Source of the DNA: Campylorhamphus procurvoides
Taxonomy: Eukaryota; Chordata; Aves; Passeriformes; Dendrocolaptidae
Assembly: GCA_013396655.1 (NCBI GenBank)
Contig: WBMV01008568.1
Span: 1,779,329 to 1,843,328, forward strand
Direction of reading: 5' to 3'
DNA length: 64,000 bases
Below the pieces are notes generated by a model that saw only the letters and a program-made list of their open reading frames with translations, was not told where the DNA came from and made no database searches. This document shows, in pieces, positions 12,801 through 25,762 of this stretch. The position numbers and the translations under genes were made by a program. Numbering within the stretch: the first letter of the stretch is position 1; every line of letters starts with the position of its first letter.

Positions 12801-15440
12801 AGTAATTATTGGTTATGTCTTTCTCATTTTCTTTATACATTTGTGAATTTATATTTCTAGTGATTCTTTCTGAGAGATTGGTGCTTCAGGTTCAGATTGT
12901 TTTGGAGCTTTGAGATGATGGAGGGCCTTTTCAGAATGTGAAAAAATATTTTGTACGGTAGTTGCTACATCCAGAAAATGAAGGTGGGAATATTGTCACT
13001 ACCCTGAAACTAAGAATACTTGCTATGTTTTTTTCCATTTCCTGGAGCTTGCATTTGCACTTAATTTGGTTCTTTTGTCCCATTCTTTTGGAAATAACTT
13101 GTATAAAACATTGTGTAATTTCCGACTGAAAGTTCTAGTGACTAGCTGTTGTATTGTTTCTATATAAATTTTGTTTCATGTGGTTGCAAGCATCACTGCT
13201 CCTTGCCTAGCTGCAAAGGCCTTTCAAGATCAATGTTTGAATGTGAGTGTGCCCTATTTAACTTTTAAAAGCATAGAAACAACCACAGGGAGAGCCTTTT
13301 TATATCCTAGTATATACTCATCTCAACTACCTCTATGATGTCTTCTGGATTTGTCATTTGTAAATAATTCAATTCAGTGGTAGCTTCTATTGAAGCTGCA
13401 GACCTCAAGTATTTGGCCTGCACAACTATTCTAGTGAGCATAAAACTAGCTGGATCTAGACCAGCAGAAAATTTTATGTTTAAAATTAAAAAAAAAGAAT
13501 GAAAAATAATAAAGAAGCCTAGCCCAAACCACAGGTTTGTTAGGTTAGACTGGGGGAAAAATTTATTCCCTGTGGGAAGCTATTACCTTGTGTCTTAGAA
13601 GCTGGTAAACCCATGTAATTTTAGTGGATAAGCACCAGACCCATAACTGTATAAAAAATAAGAAACATATATTGAGATTTTTTTTTTCATATACTTTTTC
13701 TCCAAAGGTTTAGAAAGTTTATAGGGTTTCACAGATGGCAATTGCACAGGCATCCCTGGAATGGATAGAAAGAAAAGCCTAGTATTCAACTGGAAACATA
13801 TACATTGGGGTTTTTTTCTTTTATTTTCCACTTCCTTGGTTTCAATTTTGTCAGTCAGCTACTTTGTGTTTGGGGTAGAAAAAATATGGGCAACATACTA
13901 ATATTGAATATTTTTGAGGTACTCCTTTAAAAGTAATTCCTTTCTGATTTTCAGACATTTGAGATATTATTGTTAATATAATGTCTGGAACTTCCAGAAG
14001 GATTTGATTCAAAAATCCATCATCCTCTTTGTATAAAATGTAGCATATTTTGTATTTTTTTTTGAGATTTAGAAGTTCTTAAAGCTTTTTTAATGACTTT
14101 TTACATTCTTTTACTGTTCACGAATCTAAGTTCTTCTATGACACTGAGAGACAGTCTTTCAAAAATGTATCTTAATTTTTAAAGTATTCCACTAAAAGCT
14201 GGGCTAGAATGAGTTGATATCTGGGAAGGAGTTTCCCTAGTGACCTTGATCGTCTATGCTTCACTTTTTATAGGGGTAAAGAGAGAGAGAGAATGACATC
14301 TTCATACATCTCTCTGTAGTGAGTCACAGTAAAATATTCTGTACTAAGAATTGGTTACTTGAGGTTTTAACTAAACGAGAAATACAAGAAATATCTCACA
14401 TTAAGTGACTTTTATAAGGAGGCCGACAAGAAGGTCATTTAGATACTGTTATGTCACTTTCTGTGCATCTATATGTTTAGCACCAGAACAAGTATGTTTA
14501 GAAATGCTGTCTCTTGCTGTGCTAATTAATATATTCATTTTATCCCCCTTTGGTTGCTGCATAAAGTGAGGCAGGTATTGTGTGCAATCACACAAAGAAC
14601 TGGGAGTCTGAGAGTTGTTGATCCCAGACTTATCCTCTACATCACATTACAAATATGATGCAGTTCAGAAAATTAATGTTGATTTGTTAAAGTAAGTATA
14701 GAAAAGAGAAAAGAAATTTTTTAAAATTTAAAATACTAAAGTATCTCAGTAATTGGAAGATAACAATGTGAGAAAAACACTAAAGGTATGGTAAATTCAA
14801 AATAGTGATAAAGATGAAAATCACATGTCCATAAAAGATAAATAAAATTTTTCTTAGGGTAAATGGATCATTATTCAGAAAGAAAAGGTTAGAATATTCC
14901 CTAACAATGTGTAGAATTGGAAGAAGGTATATGAACAATTATGCTGACAGATTCAGGCTGCCTATTGATTCCTTCTTTTATATGGAAATCTATGTACATC
15001 ACTAAATTTCACAGTGAAATTGGATTGATGACATCTAATTCTCTTTCTCAGTCTGGTTCAGAGTCTAGTTTTCTAGCTCTGAGAAAACTGTTCAGCTTAT
15101 CTTTGTGAGCTGTGATCCCCTCTCACAGGTTTTCAGACTTTTTTTTTTCTGAGAAGCAGCATGTAAATGATGTCATTCCATGCAAGATGTGGGGAGAGAA
15201 AAGATATTATGTGTTTGTTTCTTGCATGTTTATTCTGAGGTAGAAGACCTTACAGCAGCCCTGTGACTCTCTTAGCTATGCCCCCTAACCAGTGAGACTG
15301 GAAGCACAACTTCATGGGACTAACAAATATGCCAGTCAATATACACAAGCAAAAACGAGGATCAGGTGCTAATGCCCGTATGTGAAGGTGGACCTGCTCT
15401 GTTCTGACACTGAAAAAGCAAATGGCTCCTACAGGACACC
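9866..15440. other. Unique non-coding DNA with simple repeats
   Basis: No gene or interspersed repeat that I can place. Contents: a TA/TG microsatellite (10045-10070), one ambiguous base (10153), and T-runs near 11223 and 12600. At 11705-12115 a block is open on both strands, with low-complexity peptides. A GA run lies at 14280-14291. A stretch at about 14560-14650 faintly resembles an antisense MIR, too weak to call. Confidence 0.5.
10045..10070. repeat. TA-rich microsatellite
   Basis: Mostly (TA)n with TG interruptions, an ordinary simple repeat likely to vary in length. Confidence 0.9.
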
Positions 15441-15479
15441 TTTACATACTTTATCTAAATTTACATACTTTATTCTAAA
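15441..15479. repeat. Tandem duplication of a 19/20-bp unit
   Basis: TTTACATACTTTATCTAAA (15441-15459) is followed immediately by the same unit with one inserted T (15460-15479). A recent replication-slippage duplication. Confidence 0.9.
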
Positions 15480-18105
15480 TTTGCGTTCATTTCAGGTTAC
15501 AAATGAGATGTTCCCCTCCCATGGAATATAATGTGATGCACAGTCTGAGCATCAGACTAAATCTTACTTGGAAAATACAACACTCCACTCCTTTGCCCAC
15601 TTAGTTATTTGTATCTATGAAAATAAGAGTTTTCTGTGTCCTGAAAGGAAGAAAGAAATGAAGGAACTGGAAGCATCTGAGCATCCTATTTATTTGCATC
15701 ACATTGGTGAATAAACACAGCAACAAGTATGAAGTGAAGGCTATAAATATGATAGAAAATAATTATTTTCCATACTGTCTGTTTTGATTTTATATCTTTA
15801 AAGTAAGATAATCCCTTGAAAGTTGTTACTAAACTTTTTTTAAACTAATACTGAAATATCTCATCAATGTTTTACAGGTCTATATTCATAACAATTTTTA
15901 TATATATCAGTTTAGATTATGTAGTGTGAGTATATGTTATATGCTACTTGGAACAGAGAAGTCTCCTTACATTTCCACATAGCTTGCAAGGACATTTATC
16001 TTTATTTATTTTTATTTTATTTATCTTTCTTTTTCCTCAGTGTTTTTTTCTAGAAATTAAGAATTTAATGTTATTCAGTGGAATAACTGCAGTAGAGTGA
16101 ATGACCTTCAAGCTCCTAAAGTGAAAGTAAAAGGCACTGTGAAGAATTCAGATTATTCCTAAAACTGATCAGAAGTTTGGTGTTTGAGTGTTGTTCAGAA
16201 GCAGTTGTCTTAATTACTTTGGTGAGACCTGTTTTCCTGTCTGGACAATATGGATTTCTTATGCAGTATCTCTCAATATATCTTTCTATGAATTGTGATT
16301 AGAAGGACTGTAAGGAAGGTGACACACTGTTACTTAGGTATCCCATGCAAAAAAAAAAAAAAAGTCAGCCCATTTGTCTGGCATTGACATTTGAGGTTGA
16401 AAAGGCAGGACTAGTGTTTAAAGATTAATCTCCCTAATGGTTCAGTTAATCTTCCCAAAACCTTCAGGGATTTGACTGACAACTCCATGACTTTTCTCCT
16501 CAAGGGTGCACTTATAAGAACAAAGGCATAAGTAGAAACACCCCTCCCCATATACTAAACCCACAGATTCTTCAAGTGGCTCACAAACATTAGCTACTTT
16601 GTTGTTCTCTTACAGAAGATTCTTGAAAATGCAAATCTGGAAAATAACTGTTTCTATGGAGTAGGTCCCTAGCTAGGAACATCTGGGAATTCAGGAGCAA
16701 AAGGAGGAGGCATTACTGTAGCAGATGACAGAGATTTTATTCAAGTTAACCTAGAATATATTAAATTTGGCCAGCCATCTCGAGAAAATATTTCTTTTTT
16801 ATGGTATTGATAATTTCCTGAAGATAGAGTCTGTTCTTTCAATCTGTTAAATCTGGGTACTTCTTCCTTTGCGAGTCTCTGGCAAAACATGAAAAACTTG
16901 AAGTAAAAAGTACCAGACCAAATATGTACAGAAAAACTCTGTATCAGACTGTAAAGACTTTAGTAAGTTTTGTTTAAGCTGGTTCTAACAATGAAAAAAG
17001 AGTGTCTAACATTGCAAACACATTGTTGGAACTGCTTTGTTCTCTCTTCTTAAAGCTCAGGGTTACAAGCTGCTAGAAGGTTTATGTAGATGTTTCCTGA
17101 TTTGGACAACTTAGTACCGTAGCTAAATCATCTATCTGTTGTGCTTTGGTGTTCTCAACATTTAAAAGATTTTGCTAGCTTCTAAATGCCTCTTCAAGAT
17201 GCATAAACCGAATAAACAGGAATAGCTTCATGCCATTTTTTCATATGAATGCCACTAAAATTGATTTCAGAAGAAAGGAAATTGTTTCCTTTGGGAAGTA
17301 TCTTATAATGTTCTTGTATTCCTTGATACCTTCCTCCCTGCATGTGAAGAGCAAAGAGGTTTCCTCTTGGGCTATAATGCTTAAAAACTTAAATACATCT
17401 CTGGATAAACTGCTTTGTGACTGAAAAGATTTGAACTGGGTCAGATAGATTATACTCAAGCTGACATTTATAAATGATGTTATCTGTTGACTCCAGCTGT
17501 AGAGCATACCCAAAACAGAAACACATAGGGACAAGGGTAAGAATTATTTGCTGCAGCGGAGGTTTAACTTTGCCCAGAGGCTGATTAAGTGTAAGGCAAC
17601 CAGACACTCAGTTGGCCAGATTTAGTGTTTTATTCATTATTATGATAAGATACAATTGCTTTAAGGGAAACCATCATCTCAATACAGGAGAAATGGCTTG
17701 GTTTATTTAAAACTGGTGAGAAACAGAGAAAGAAAGAGGTGACAACAAATGTTGTCAACAGATATGAATTAAAACCCCAGTGTATGTGATTCATTTTAGC
17801 TAGTCATTGTTCCAAATACAACAATGCTACATTTTGAAAAGAACAAAAAGAATGGAAGTTAAGCTAATGAGTCTGGCTTGCCTGAGCAGAACAGAATAGA
17901 GGAAGAAAACAAGACCTCAAAACCCTACTGTCTTGAAGCTGGACAGTGATGAAATAAATGCCATGAAACTAAAATAAAATATCCCGATGCTGCCAAAGAC
18001 CCTTGAAAAGAAAAGCTCAGAAGGTAGTATTTCAGAAGGCTAACAAACTCCAGTTTGCTTAATGTGGTTGGAATGTTAGAAGAAAAGCAATTCAATATCT
18101 ATATA
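15480..18105. other. Unique non-coding DNA
   Basis: AT-rich with no gene or interspersed repeat recognised. Simple repeats: a TTTA-rich tract at 15995-16037 and an A15 run at 16349-16363. Minus-strand ORFs near 17241-17607 lack protein features. Confidence 0.55.
15995..16037. repeat. TTTA-rich simple repeat
   Basis: Irregular TTTA/TTTTA units grading into a pyrimidine tract that ends CCTCAG, an acceptor-like end with no convincing exon after it. Confidence 0.8.
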
Positions 18106-18113
18106 TTATAGAT
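18097..18113. repeat. AT-rich palindrome
   Basis: ATCTATA and TATAGAT are perfect 7-base arms around TAT, within a longer run of TATA-type sequence to 18135. Simple AT-rich sequence that could form a cruciform. Confidence 0.75.
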
Positions 18114-18534
18114 ATAATATACTATATAGATATAGAAAAGGGATGACTGTGTGTTTGAAATAATCAGATATGGTTGGTCTTGCCTTGGGGTAGAGCTGTA
18201 AGGTATCTATCAGATGATCTTTTTCTATGACTACATTTCTTATTTTGGCTGTTGCCCTTTCTTCGGCAAATGATTTGAAAGTCAAAGCTAGTTGAGACTG
18301 TGGCAGGAGTTTTGATAAGTCTAGAGCCAAAGAGGCAACTGAGACATATTCCTCCTCATCTCCAGTGACATGACCCTCTGGGTCTGAGCTGAGCAAAGGT
18401 GAAAGGAGCAAGGACCCATAGGACAGATGGAGAATGGTTACTTTCAAAATTTTTCCTGCTGCTCTGGACACTGGTCCTATGGTGGAGCAATGAGTGATGA
18501 ATGGGTTGAAGCCCAGAGAACACTTGTTGCTAAA
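18106..18534 (-). other. Unassigned long ORF (about 140 codons)
   Basis: The minus strand is open from after a stop at 18535-18537 down to about 18106. There is no ATG at the listed start; the first usable codon there is GTG. The peptide contains an acidic stretch (TGDEEEY) followed by a leucine-rich helix-like part, but no motif I recognise, no splice signals and no polyadenylation context. In AT-rich DNA searched on six frames over 64 kb, an ORF of this length can occur by chance. It may be the relic of a processed pseudogene. Confidence 0.15.
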
Positions 18535-19589
18535 CTACAGGCAAACCAGGTATGGAAATCAACAGATTTCTTTTAACCTCTGATCTGATAGAATCTCCAT
18601 ACTGAATCACTCCTGAACTGTCCTTTTAAGAACAGTAAATGACTCCATGTTTAGCATATGAAATGTCTATCCAAGTCATGATATCACAAATCTGAAGGGC
18701 ATAAATTGTCATTTATGGCCCTCCTCCACAGAACTTGAATGAGTGCAGATTGCCCCTTTTAATATGTACATGGAATAATTACCAGAATAAATGACCTTTA
18801 CTATTAAAATTAGTAAACCTATAGTCACAAAGGGAATTATGGTAGTTTAAACAGAGCAAAATAGTGAAGATCTCAACAAGGTTTCCAGTGCCCTTAATTT
18901 TATTGTGGATTTTGTGACACTTGGCTCTACATCACAGTAATGACTTGAGAATTTCAGCTACCATTCAGAACAAATAAGCTTCTAGCTTATATGGACAAGC
19001 AAAAGGTTTAAAACATGATAATATAGGAGATAGTCTTGAGGGCTGCTTGAAATTACTGAAGCCAGTTACTGATTTGTTAGCTTTAATTTTAAAGCAGATT
19101 GACTCCCACCCCCCAGCCCCCCGCCCCCATTGCTCTTTCGACAAGTGAGGATTAAAGATTGAGAGATCAGAAAGAAACCAACTTTTCCATATTTTCTTCT
19201 TTTTTTAAATATGATTTTCAGGATTTTTATGATCTGACTCATAATTTCTGAATCCTACTTCATTTTGCATTTTGTTCAAGTACAGCCTTTCCATTAGATC
19301 ACAAACTTTCAGCATTCTTAGAAATTGGTTCAATATTGATTTAAAGGTGAAGTCAGTCTGCAAACTGCCAAATTTTTTCCCTCCCTCAAAAGATTTTTCT
19401 GTAATAATTCCACAATAACCTGCTTCCTTGAAATGTTTACATCTTCTAAACGAATAAACCAGTTGAGACTAATAAAGTTGAACTTCTGAACATCACCCAA
19501 GTAGACGTATCTTTCCTTGTTCTTTTTTTAACTTTTTTTTTTTTTTAAGAGAGGCAAGGACTGTTTTTGCTGCTCTTTCAATAATTATG
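18535..19589. other. Unique non-coding DNA with C-rich tract
   Basis: Holds a C-rich tract at 19103-19129 (runs of C5-C6) and a T12 run near 19536. No gene or repeat family recognised. Confidence 0.55.
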
Positions 19590-19890
19590 AAATCATAGAA
19601 TCATAATATAGCCTGAGTTGGAAGGGACCTTAAAAATCATCTAGTTACAAGCCACCTACCATGGGCAGGGACACCTTTCACTAGACCGGTTGCTCAGATC
19701 TCCATCCGACCTGGCCTTAAACACTTCCAGGAATGGGACATCTACAGCTTCTCTGGGCAACCTATTCCAGTGCCTCACCACCCTCATAGTAAGGAATTTC
19801 TTCCTAGTGTCTAATCTAAACCTACCCTCTGATCTTGTCACTGCATGCTTTTGTAAATAATCTCTCTTCATCTTTCTTTACAGCTTCTTA
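19590..19890 (-). mobile_element. CR1 LINE 3' fragment
   Basis: CR1 is the dominant non-LTR retrotransposon of birds. On the minus strand the fragment encodes the end of ORF2, with [22 protein letters not shown] and EVFKAR at about 19740-19850. A short 3' UTR follows and ends in TGATTCTATGAT-type terminal repeats at 19590-19602. It is 5'-truncated, as is usual for LINEs. The reading frame is still open for about 70 codons, which suggests moderate age, but the element is dead because the RT and endonuclease domains are missing. Confidence 0.93.
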
Positions 19891-22800
19891 TTCAAAAGAT
19901 ACACTCAACAGTGAGTTTCTAAATTTTGTTGGTAGATATCCCATTGCAATTCCACTAAGGACAAGAGAAATCAGTTAAGGGCAATGGAATGGAATGGAAT
20001 ATATGGCATCAGAAGCCAGTGACAATCATCTTGTTTTGTTGAGAACTGACCCTGCAGTTACTTGCAATTCAGGTTTTTATTTGGTAGCTTGGTAACTTTT
20101 CAGTAGAGATGAAATGCTGTTTTTGCAGTAACAAAGATCAGAGAACAGAAGGGAAGGATATTCATGGTAGTTCTAGAGACGGGGATGTTTACATGAAGAG
20201 AAGCAGCTGAAAATAATTGTAAGAATTATGCAGTGGAATAATCTGAAAGACTCCTGCAAATGTTTCAGATTATTATTCTTTCATGTCAGTGTTGTGTATA
20301 GAAGGTTTAGGATCAGTATGCAGAGGCATGACAGTGAAGCACATTTGTCTGGATTTTCAAATTTTGTTTTAGGAAATCCAGTTTTCATTTTGGAACAGAG
20401 CTGGTTTTGATAGAGCCTGTCTAGAATCAGAGGTAGATTTTTAATGAAATCTTTTTTCATGATGGTTGCAAGAGGAGTATTTAATGAGAGCTATATTCTA
20501 GAATATTTTGACTGGATGAAGTGAGTATGTTTTTGACTATTTCTGCAACTGATATTATTTAGATTCCAGAGAAACCAAGTGTTGTATCGCAGTGAGCTGA
20601 TCCAGAGATAGCATTGGTTCTTAGTATTAGCAGACTTTTCAGGTACATTCTGTTTCTCTGTTAGGGGAGTTTTACACTGAAGCAGCCCTTTAGCCATAAT
20701 CAGTTCTTTCTTCTAAAGGGTGTTTTCCTTTAAAGCTGGGGCTGTGGTAACCTCTTAATCTGGTACAGCTTTCTAAGTAGTGCAAGGGCCAACATACTTC
20801 AGTGCTATAAGCCAAGAATTGGCTTGCGGAGAGTTAATGCTGAACTTAAAACTTCTCTATGTCTTTGATAATGGTCACTAATGAAATAGGAAAGAGAAAG
20901 GAGATGGTGTTGGATGGAGAAGCTGGGCCAGCTGTGGTTGAGCTGGTTGATCTTTATCTGTGGGCTCTGCAGTCCTTGCGTAAGAGCCCTGCTCCTGCCA
21001 GAATGACTTCCTTTTTAATGATGTGAGGTTTTGGTTTAGCTGTCTGTCCCATCTTTAGACTAAATATTTAAATGCTCATATCGAGTTTGAATGGAGGAAA
21101 GAAAAACAAATTCAAGCAGACTTTTGTATTCATATCAGAAGTCAGTGGGTCTTTCTGCAATGCTCCTGTAGGATTTCTCCAAGACTACATATGTTGTAAC
21201 ATATGTAACTCATACTGGGGTTAAAAGATTTTTGTCTCACATGTAACTAGGACTTCTTTCCTGTCTGAGCTAGAAAAGATAGCAGTTTTTTCTCTCTGAA
21301 AGAGCTAAGAAGGTGTAAGACATCCCCATGTCCAATGTCAAGTATTTAGTGCTTCTGAGACCTAAAGTAAAAAAACTTACTTGAACACAAGTGTATAAAA
21401 CATTTATGGATTTGTAGTCTAATATTTGATTAGGAAAAAAAATTCCAAAACTTCCAGTGGTTTGAAGACCCATTGCCAGAAAATGTATAGATTTTTCTTA
21501 AAATCACTTTGGCTTGCGTGACAGCTCTTTTTATTTATATATATGTATGTGTGTGTGTTTGGCTTATGCATATTGTAATTATATATAATACATATAAATG
21601 ATTACATAATTAAAATAAAGAAAAAGCAGTGGAGATAAAATTAGGGTAACAGAGTTGTAGCCACAAAACCTGTGTAAATTTTTATTTCTGTATGCATGTA
21701 ACTAAGATTTGATGACAAAAGACTTTCAGGGTTACCCCAAACTCTCAAATATTTGTCCTTTCATTTTTAGGTGTCCTGGGTCTGCAAATAGTGCTTATGA
21801 CTAACAGGTATCTGTAAGGAACCTATGCATCTGGGATAAGCAAAGCCACTTCACAGAAATGTAATTATCATATTGGCACAGTGCTATGAGCAGCATAGGC
21901 AAGAAAGAAATACAACTTGATGCAAAGAGGCCTACTCCCCAGTGACATAGCTATCTGACACCATGAAATAATTTTTCTTCCTCTAAAAGAAAAACAAGGC
22001 CAAGAGGAAGAATGAGTTTTCATTCTACTAACACAGTGCAGTGAAATGTTTTATTTCTAGGGTCTCTTTTGGCAAAGAATATCATGACAGAATAACTGAG
22101 TGAATGAGTGTTTAAACCCCTAGAAAAATAACGTCTGTAATGAAAAATTCTGGCCACAAAAGTGTTCACCCACTACATTAAGCTGAGACTGTGACTGATT
22201 CAAGAGTTAGGTGACATGATAACATGTATACACTTTGTGTTAACCTTTTATGTCTGTGAAGGGCACGTGATAAGCCCTTTGCCCTGCTGCCAGACTGAAC
22301 AGAGATTCAATCTCTCCACTGGTTCCACTCTAATTAAATGTGGATATTATGTAAACCACAGACCAAAGTTTTTATGAATTCAGAAAATGCTAGCTTCATT
22401 TTTCTTGTCAGGCTGCAAAACTAGACCATGACAGATGAGTTTGAGCATTTGCTGATCATTAATCTACAAAACATAGTAGTTTGATTCTTTCACTTACGGT
22501 TGTTTGCAGAAACAGAAGTTAATTAATAGAAGCATTGGTCCTCAGCAAATTATTTTTATTTTCCCCCTTTAGCCAGATTTCATTGTGTCCTAAGAAAAAT
22601 CTTTAATAGCATGATACAAATGAAAGATCACAGACACCATTTCTTATCGAAAAGGCACATTTACTTGGCCTTAATATAAGAATAATAACACTGGCTACAT
22701 GTAACCATACGGATATACTGTAACTCAATCAAGAATGCAATCTACTGGTTTGGTGCTATTCATGCAGCACCTAAATAATTCAAATTAATCAACTTCCCTA

Positions 22801-24705
22801 GAATCAAGTAGAGGAGTCACAGCTATGCAAATCTAGTGCAAAATTCAATTTGTACTAATCTGCCTTGGAGAGTGGAAGCACAAAATATACTAGAATATTA
22901 GCATCACTTGTCTGTTTTGGAGTTCAGTTCTTTCTCTTTTGTTTCTCTTAATTTCTCTGCATCTTAAAGACATGGACATATTTAAGGTAATGCGATTTTA
23001 AATTTATAGTTTGCATTCTAGAAGAGTAAAAATTCCTTACTTAAAAAAATATTGCCGTTTTTCACTAATCCATTAAGGAGCAACTATTTTGCAGGAATAT
23101 CAGAAAAAGCAAATTATTTATTCAGAAAAATGAAACTAGGAAACCTGTCTTTAGCATCTTATAAGAATGAAATCCAAATTAAAGTAATAAACAGAACAGT
23201 TTAAAATACCTGCTTTCTTCAATGATCCAAGTTAAAATCAAGACAAATACAAGTGTTAATTTCAGGGATAAAGGGATAAAGTAGCTCTATATTACCATTT
23301 TTCCTCATGTTCCTTTGACCTGAAATGGAATGTTATACACCCAACACTTCAACAAACATACTGATCCTCATGTAATATTGAAGGCACAGTATCAGTTAAA
23401 AGAAGCAGAGTGATGCCACTTTTGTATTTGTTCAAATATATATGCAAATTTTACATGAATGTTCAGTTATTGTTAATTTTTTTTTTGCTTTAGTAAGTAG
23501 GGATTCTCTATCAAGAAGGGTTTTTTTCTTTTTAGCTTAAAGTCATTACATATTTTAATATGCTGAAGTGTAGCAAATGCATGTTATTTCTTATTGCCAT
23601 GAGAAGCAAGGGCCTGCACAACTTAGCTGAGACACATAGCATGCATAGGAAAAAAGAAGAGTTGTTCTTAGAATAGTAGCGGAGGCTGTCAGGGTCTGTT
23701 TGATACTCTCAAGCCAGGAACTGGTGTTGGTATTAATGCAGACTCCTCCACTTTCAGACCAAGGCTCCAAAAGGCCCAGTGGTGCAAAGGACCCTTAATG
23801 GTAGAAAAATCAAGTCAGTTTAAATACTGATTGACACCAGTGACCACTTGGCTTGACAACTAAGAGTGCATTGAAGGACCATTGTGATCAGACTTGCCTG
23901 CCCTTGTGAAAATAGCAGTTAAGGCTCACTCAGTGTGCTACACTGTAACAGCTGTCTACAACCCTAAGCCCCCTTTGGCCTCCTGTGTGAAGAAAAGCTC
24001 TTTTTCTGTGTAGTCCATGATAACAGAAGGAGGAAAATGAATTGAAGTCTGACGCTAAATTGATTTATTTGAAATGCTGGGGGTGATATTCTCTACTGAA
24101 TAACACTGGTTGGCTGGCAAGTGTGTTGTGGTGAGGAAAGGGTTGAAGAACAGTCTTCTGCAAAGATGGGTAACTTCTGTTTTACCTGTGAGAAGCCATG
24201 CAGAAGTGAGGAAGCAAAGCACGTATGTGTATATTTATAAGTGTGACATACCAGGAAAGGAGTCTGGGATCAGGGGCTTATAAGCAACAAGCAGTAGAAA
24301 CTAGAGAAGAAATGGGCTGTAAGAAGCCATGTCAGTGAAGTGAAAGAATAAGGAGGAAGAAAGTAGAGAAATAATCAAAGTGATGTGGGTAAAGTAACAT
24401 ATTTTGTAGTACTGTTCAAAATGCCTGTAAGGGAGGAAAGACTGTATTTAACAAGATGAGAGGTAATAATACTGCCTGAGGAGAGTTTGGACAGAAGCTT
24501 TAGCTGTGTGGAGACAATAAGTAGGAGAGGTTGGATAATTGAAACATTACTTAGAACATAAATATAGGATTTGCAGTGTGTTAATGGTGGCTTTGAAAGA
24601 ATATGGCGTAAAATGAAAGATTGTGATGGGAACTATGGTCGCTATCTACTTCTGAAAGTTTTGTAAGAACAAAGTGTTGATTCATCCTAAGCCATGATCA
24701 TCCTA
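19891..24705. other. Unique AT-rich non-coding DNA
   Basis: No interspersed repeat or gene recognised. It has a short (GGAAT)3 run at 19986-20000 and a TA/TG tract at 21528-21558. Octamer-like ATGCAAAT occurs near 22824 and 23443. ORFs of 60-70 codons lack protein features. Confidence 0.5.
21528..21558. repeat. TA/TG microsatellite
   Basis: TATATATGTATGTGTGTGTG-type alternating purine-pyrimidine repeat. Confidence 0.85.
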
Positions 24706-24725
24706 TTTTTTTTTTTTTTTGTCAG

Positions 24726-24834
24726 TGTAACTGCAACGGTAATGGTCTTCCCACCTGCAGCCTCAGGGACATAAAACCACAAGAACATGCTTAGTCATCT
24801 AGGCTATTTGGGCTGTTAAGCTTTGCTTGAACAA
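24726..24834 (+). other. Candidate exon bounded by strong splice signals
   Basis: A T15 tract (24706-24720) and GTCAG form a strong acceptor, and a consensus donor GTAAGT follows at 24835. The intervening 109 bases are open in one frame for 22 codons, starting CNCNGNGLPTC, before a TAG at 24792-24794. If real it is a non-coding or stop-containing exon, perhaps of a long non-coding RNA. The cysteine-rich start is suggestive but too short to assign to an EGF-like domain. The T-run alone could explain the acceptor by chance. Confidence 0.18.
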
Positions 24835-25107
24835 GTAAGTCTGTTGATTTATTTCTCATTTCTCTTTTGCATATTAATAGTTACCAAAGGCAATTACAAG
24901 ATGTTTAAAAAGAAAGATTCTCAAATACCACTGAGTCACAAGAGAATGGAACCAGAGTCTGAAAGCATTGATTTTTTCTTTTTGTTCTGAAAATACACAA
25001 GCCAAACTGCCAGCTGCTATATATCAGCTTAGGCCCCTGGCAGCAGTTTTGCACCAAAGGAGAGACTGGCTCTTCTTCCCTGAATTTTGCTTAGTTCCAT
25101 CCTATTT

Positions 25108-25341
25108 TCATTCAAGTGTGTGCTTCTGAGAGGATAAGCACTGAGCTGTAGTTCTTAAGGGTTGCAATCTCTTAAAATATAAAATAAATAACTGGCTTTG
25201 GGATAAACAATTTCTTTCTGCCAGTGGCATAATACTTGGGCTTGAAATGTTATCATCCAAGGAAGTTTTATCTTGAAAAACTTTTCTTGCTGTCTGGCTC
25301 TGAACATTAACCCAAGTAAGATTCTGAAAGTACTGAATTAT
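25108..25341 (-). other. Candidate terminal coding exon, unrecognised
   Basis: On the minus strand a very strong polypyrimidine tract plus TTTTTTGCAG ends at 25342. The sequence after it is open for 77 codons to a TGA at 25108-25110. The peptide starts IIQYFQNLTWVNVQSQ and continues hydrophilic, with one possible N-glycosylation site (NLT). The same frame is also open upstream of the acceptor to about 25593, roughly 160 codons in all, so openness is not specific to the proposed exon. No family recognised. No nearby exon on this strand can be joined with confidence. Confidence 0.2.
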
Positions 25342-25762
25342 CTGCAAAAAAGGAAAACTGAAAAGTAACAAGGATTCAAGCCTTTCCCTAAACATTGCTT
25401 TGAGCAAAGGCAGTGTCAGATTTTGCACATCTGTTATTAGAATGGACTGATCTGGGATATTACTGCAGCTGAGACCTGTCTGTGTGCACTGTCTGGTTCT
25501 ATTTGCAATATTACAAATCTGTACAAGCAAAAATAATTTGGGATTTGCTGTATTATCATTAGAATTCTCATTATTGTTACAGAAGTGACCACTTCAGCAA
25601 ATGTTGCAAAACTGTTTCTACTCTAACATTTCAAATGCCCAGAAGTGGGAAAATTCGCCCCATTTATGTCCAGCTTGGCTGGAAATTTGTTTGCTTATTT
25701 CATTTTGCATGGAAATGAAGAAAGAAAAATCAATAGTTTTGGAGAAGAGTAGAAGAAATATA

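Noticed and set aside
14560..14650. Possible third antisense MIR (CAATCACACAAAGAACTGGG region)
   Set aside because: Only loose similarity by eye; not distinguishable from chance without a library search.
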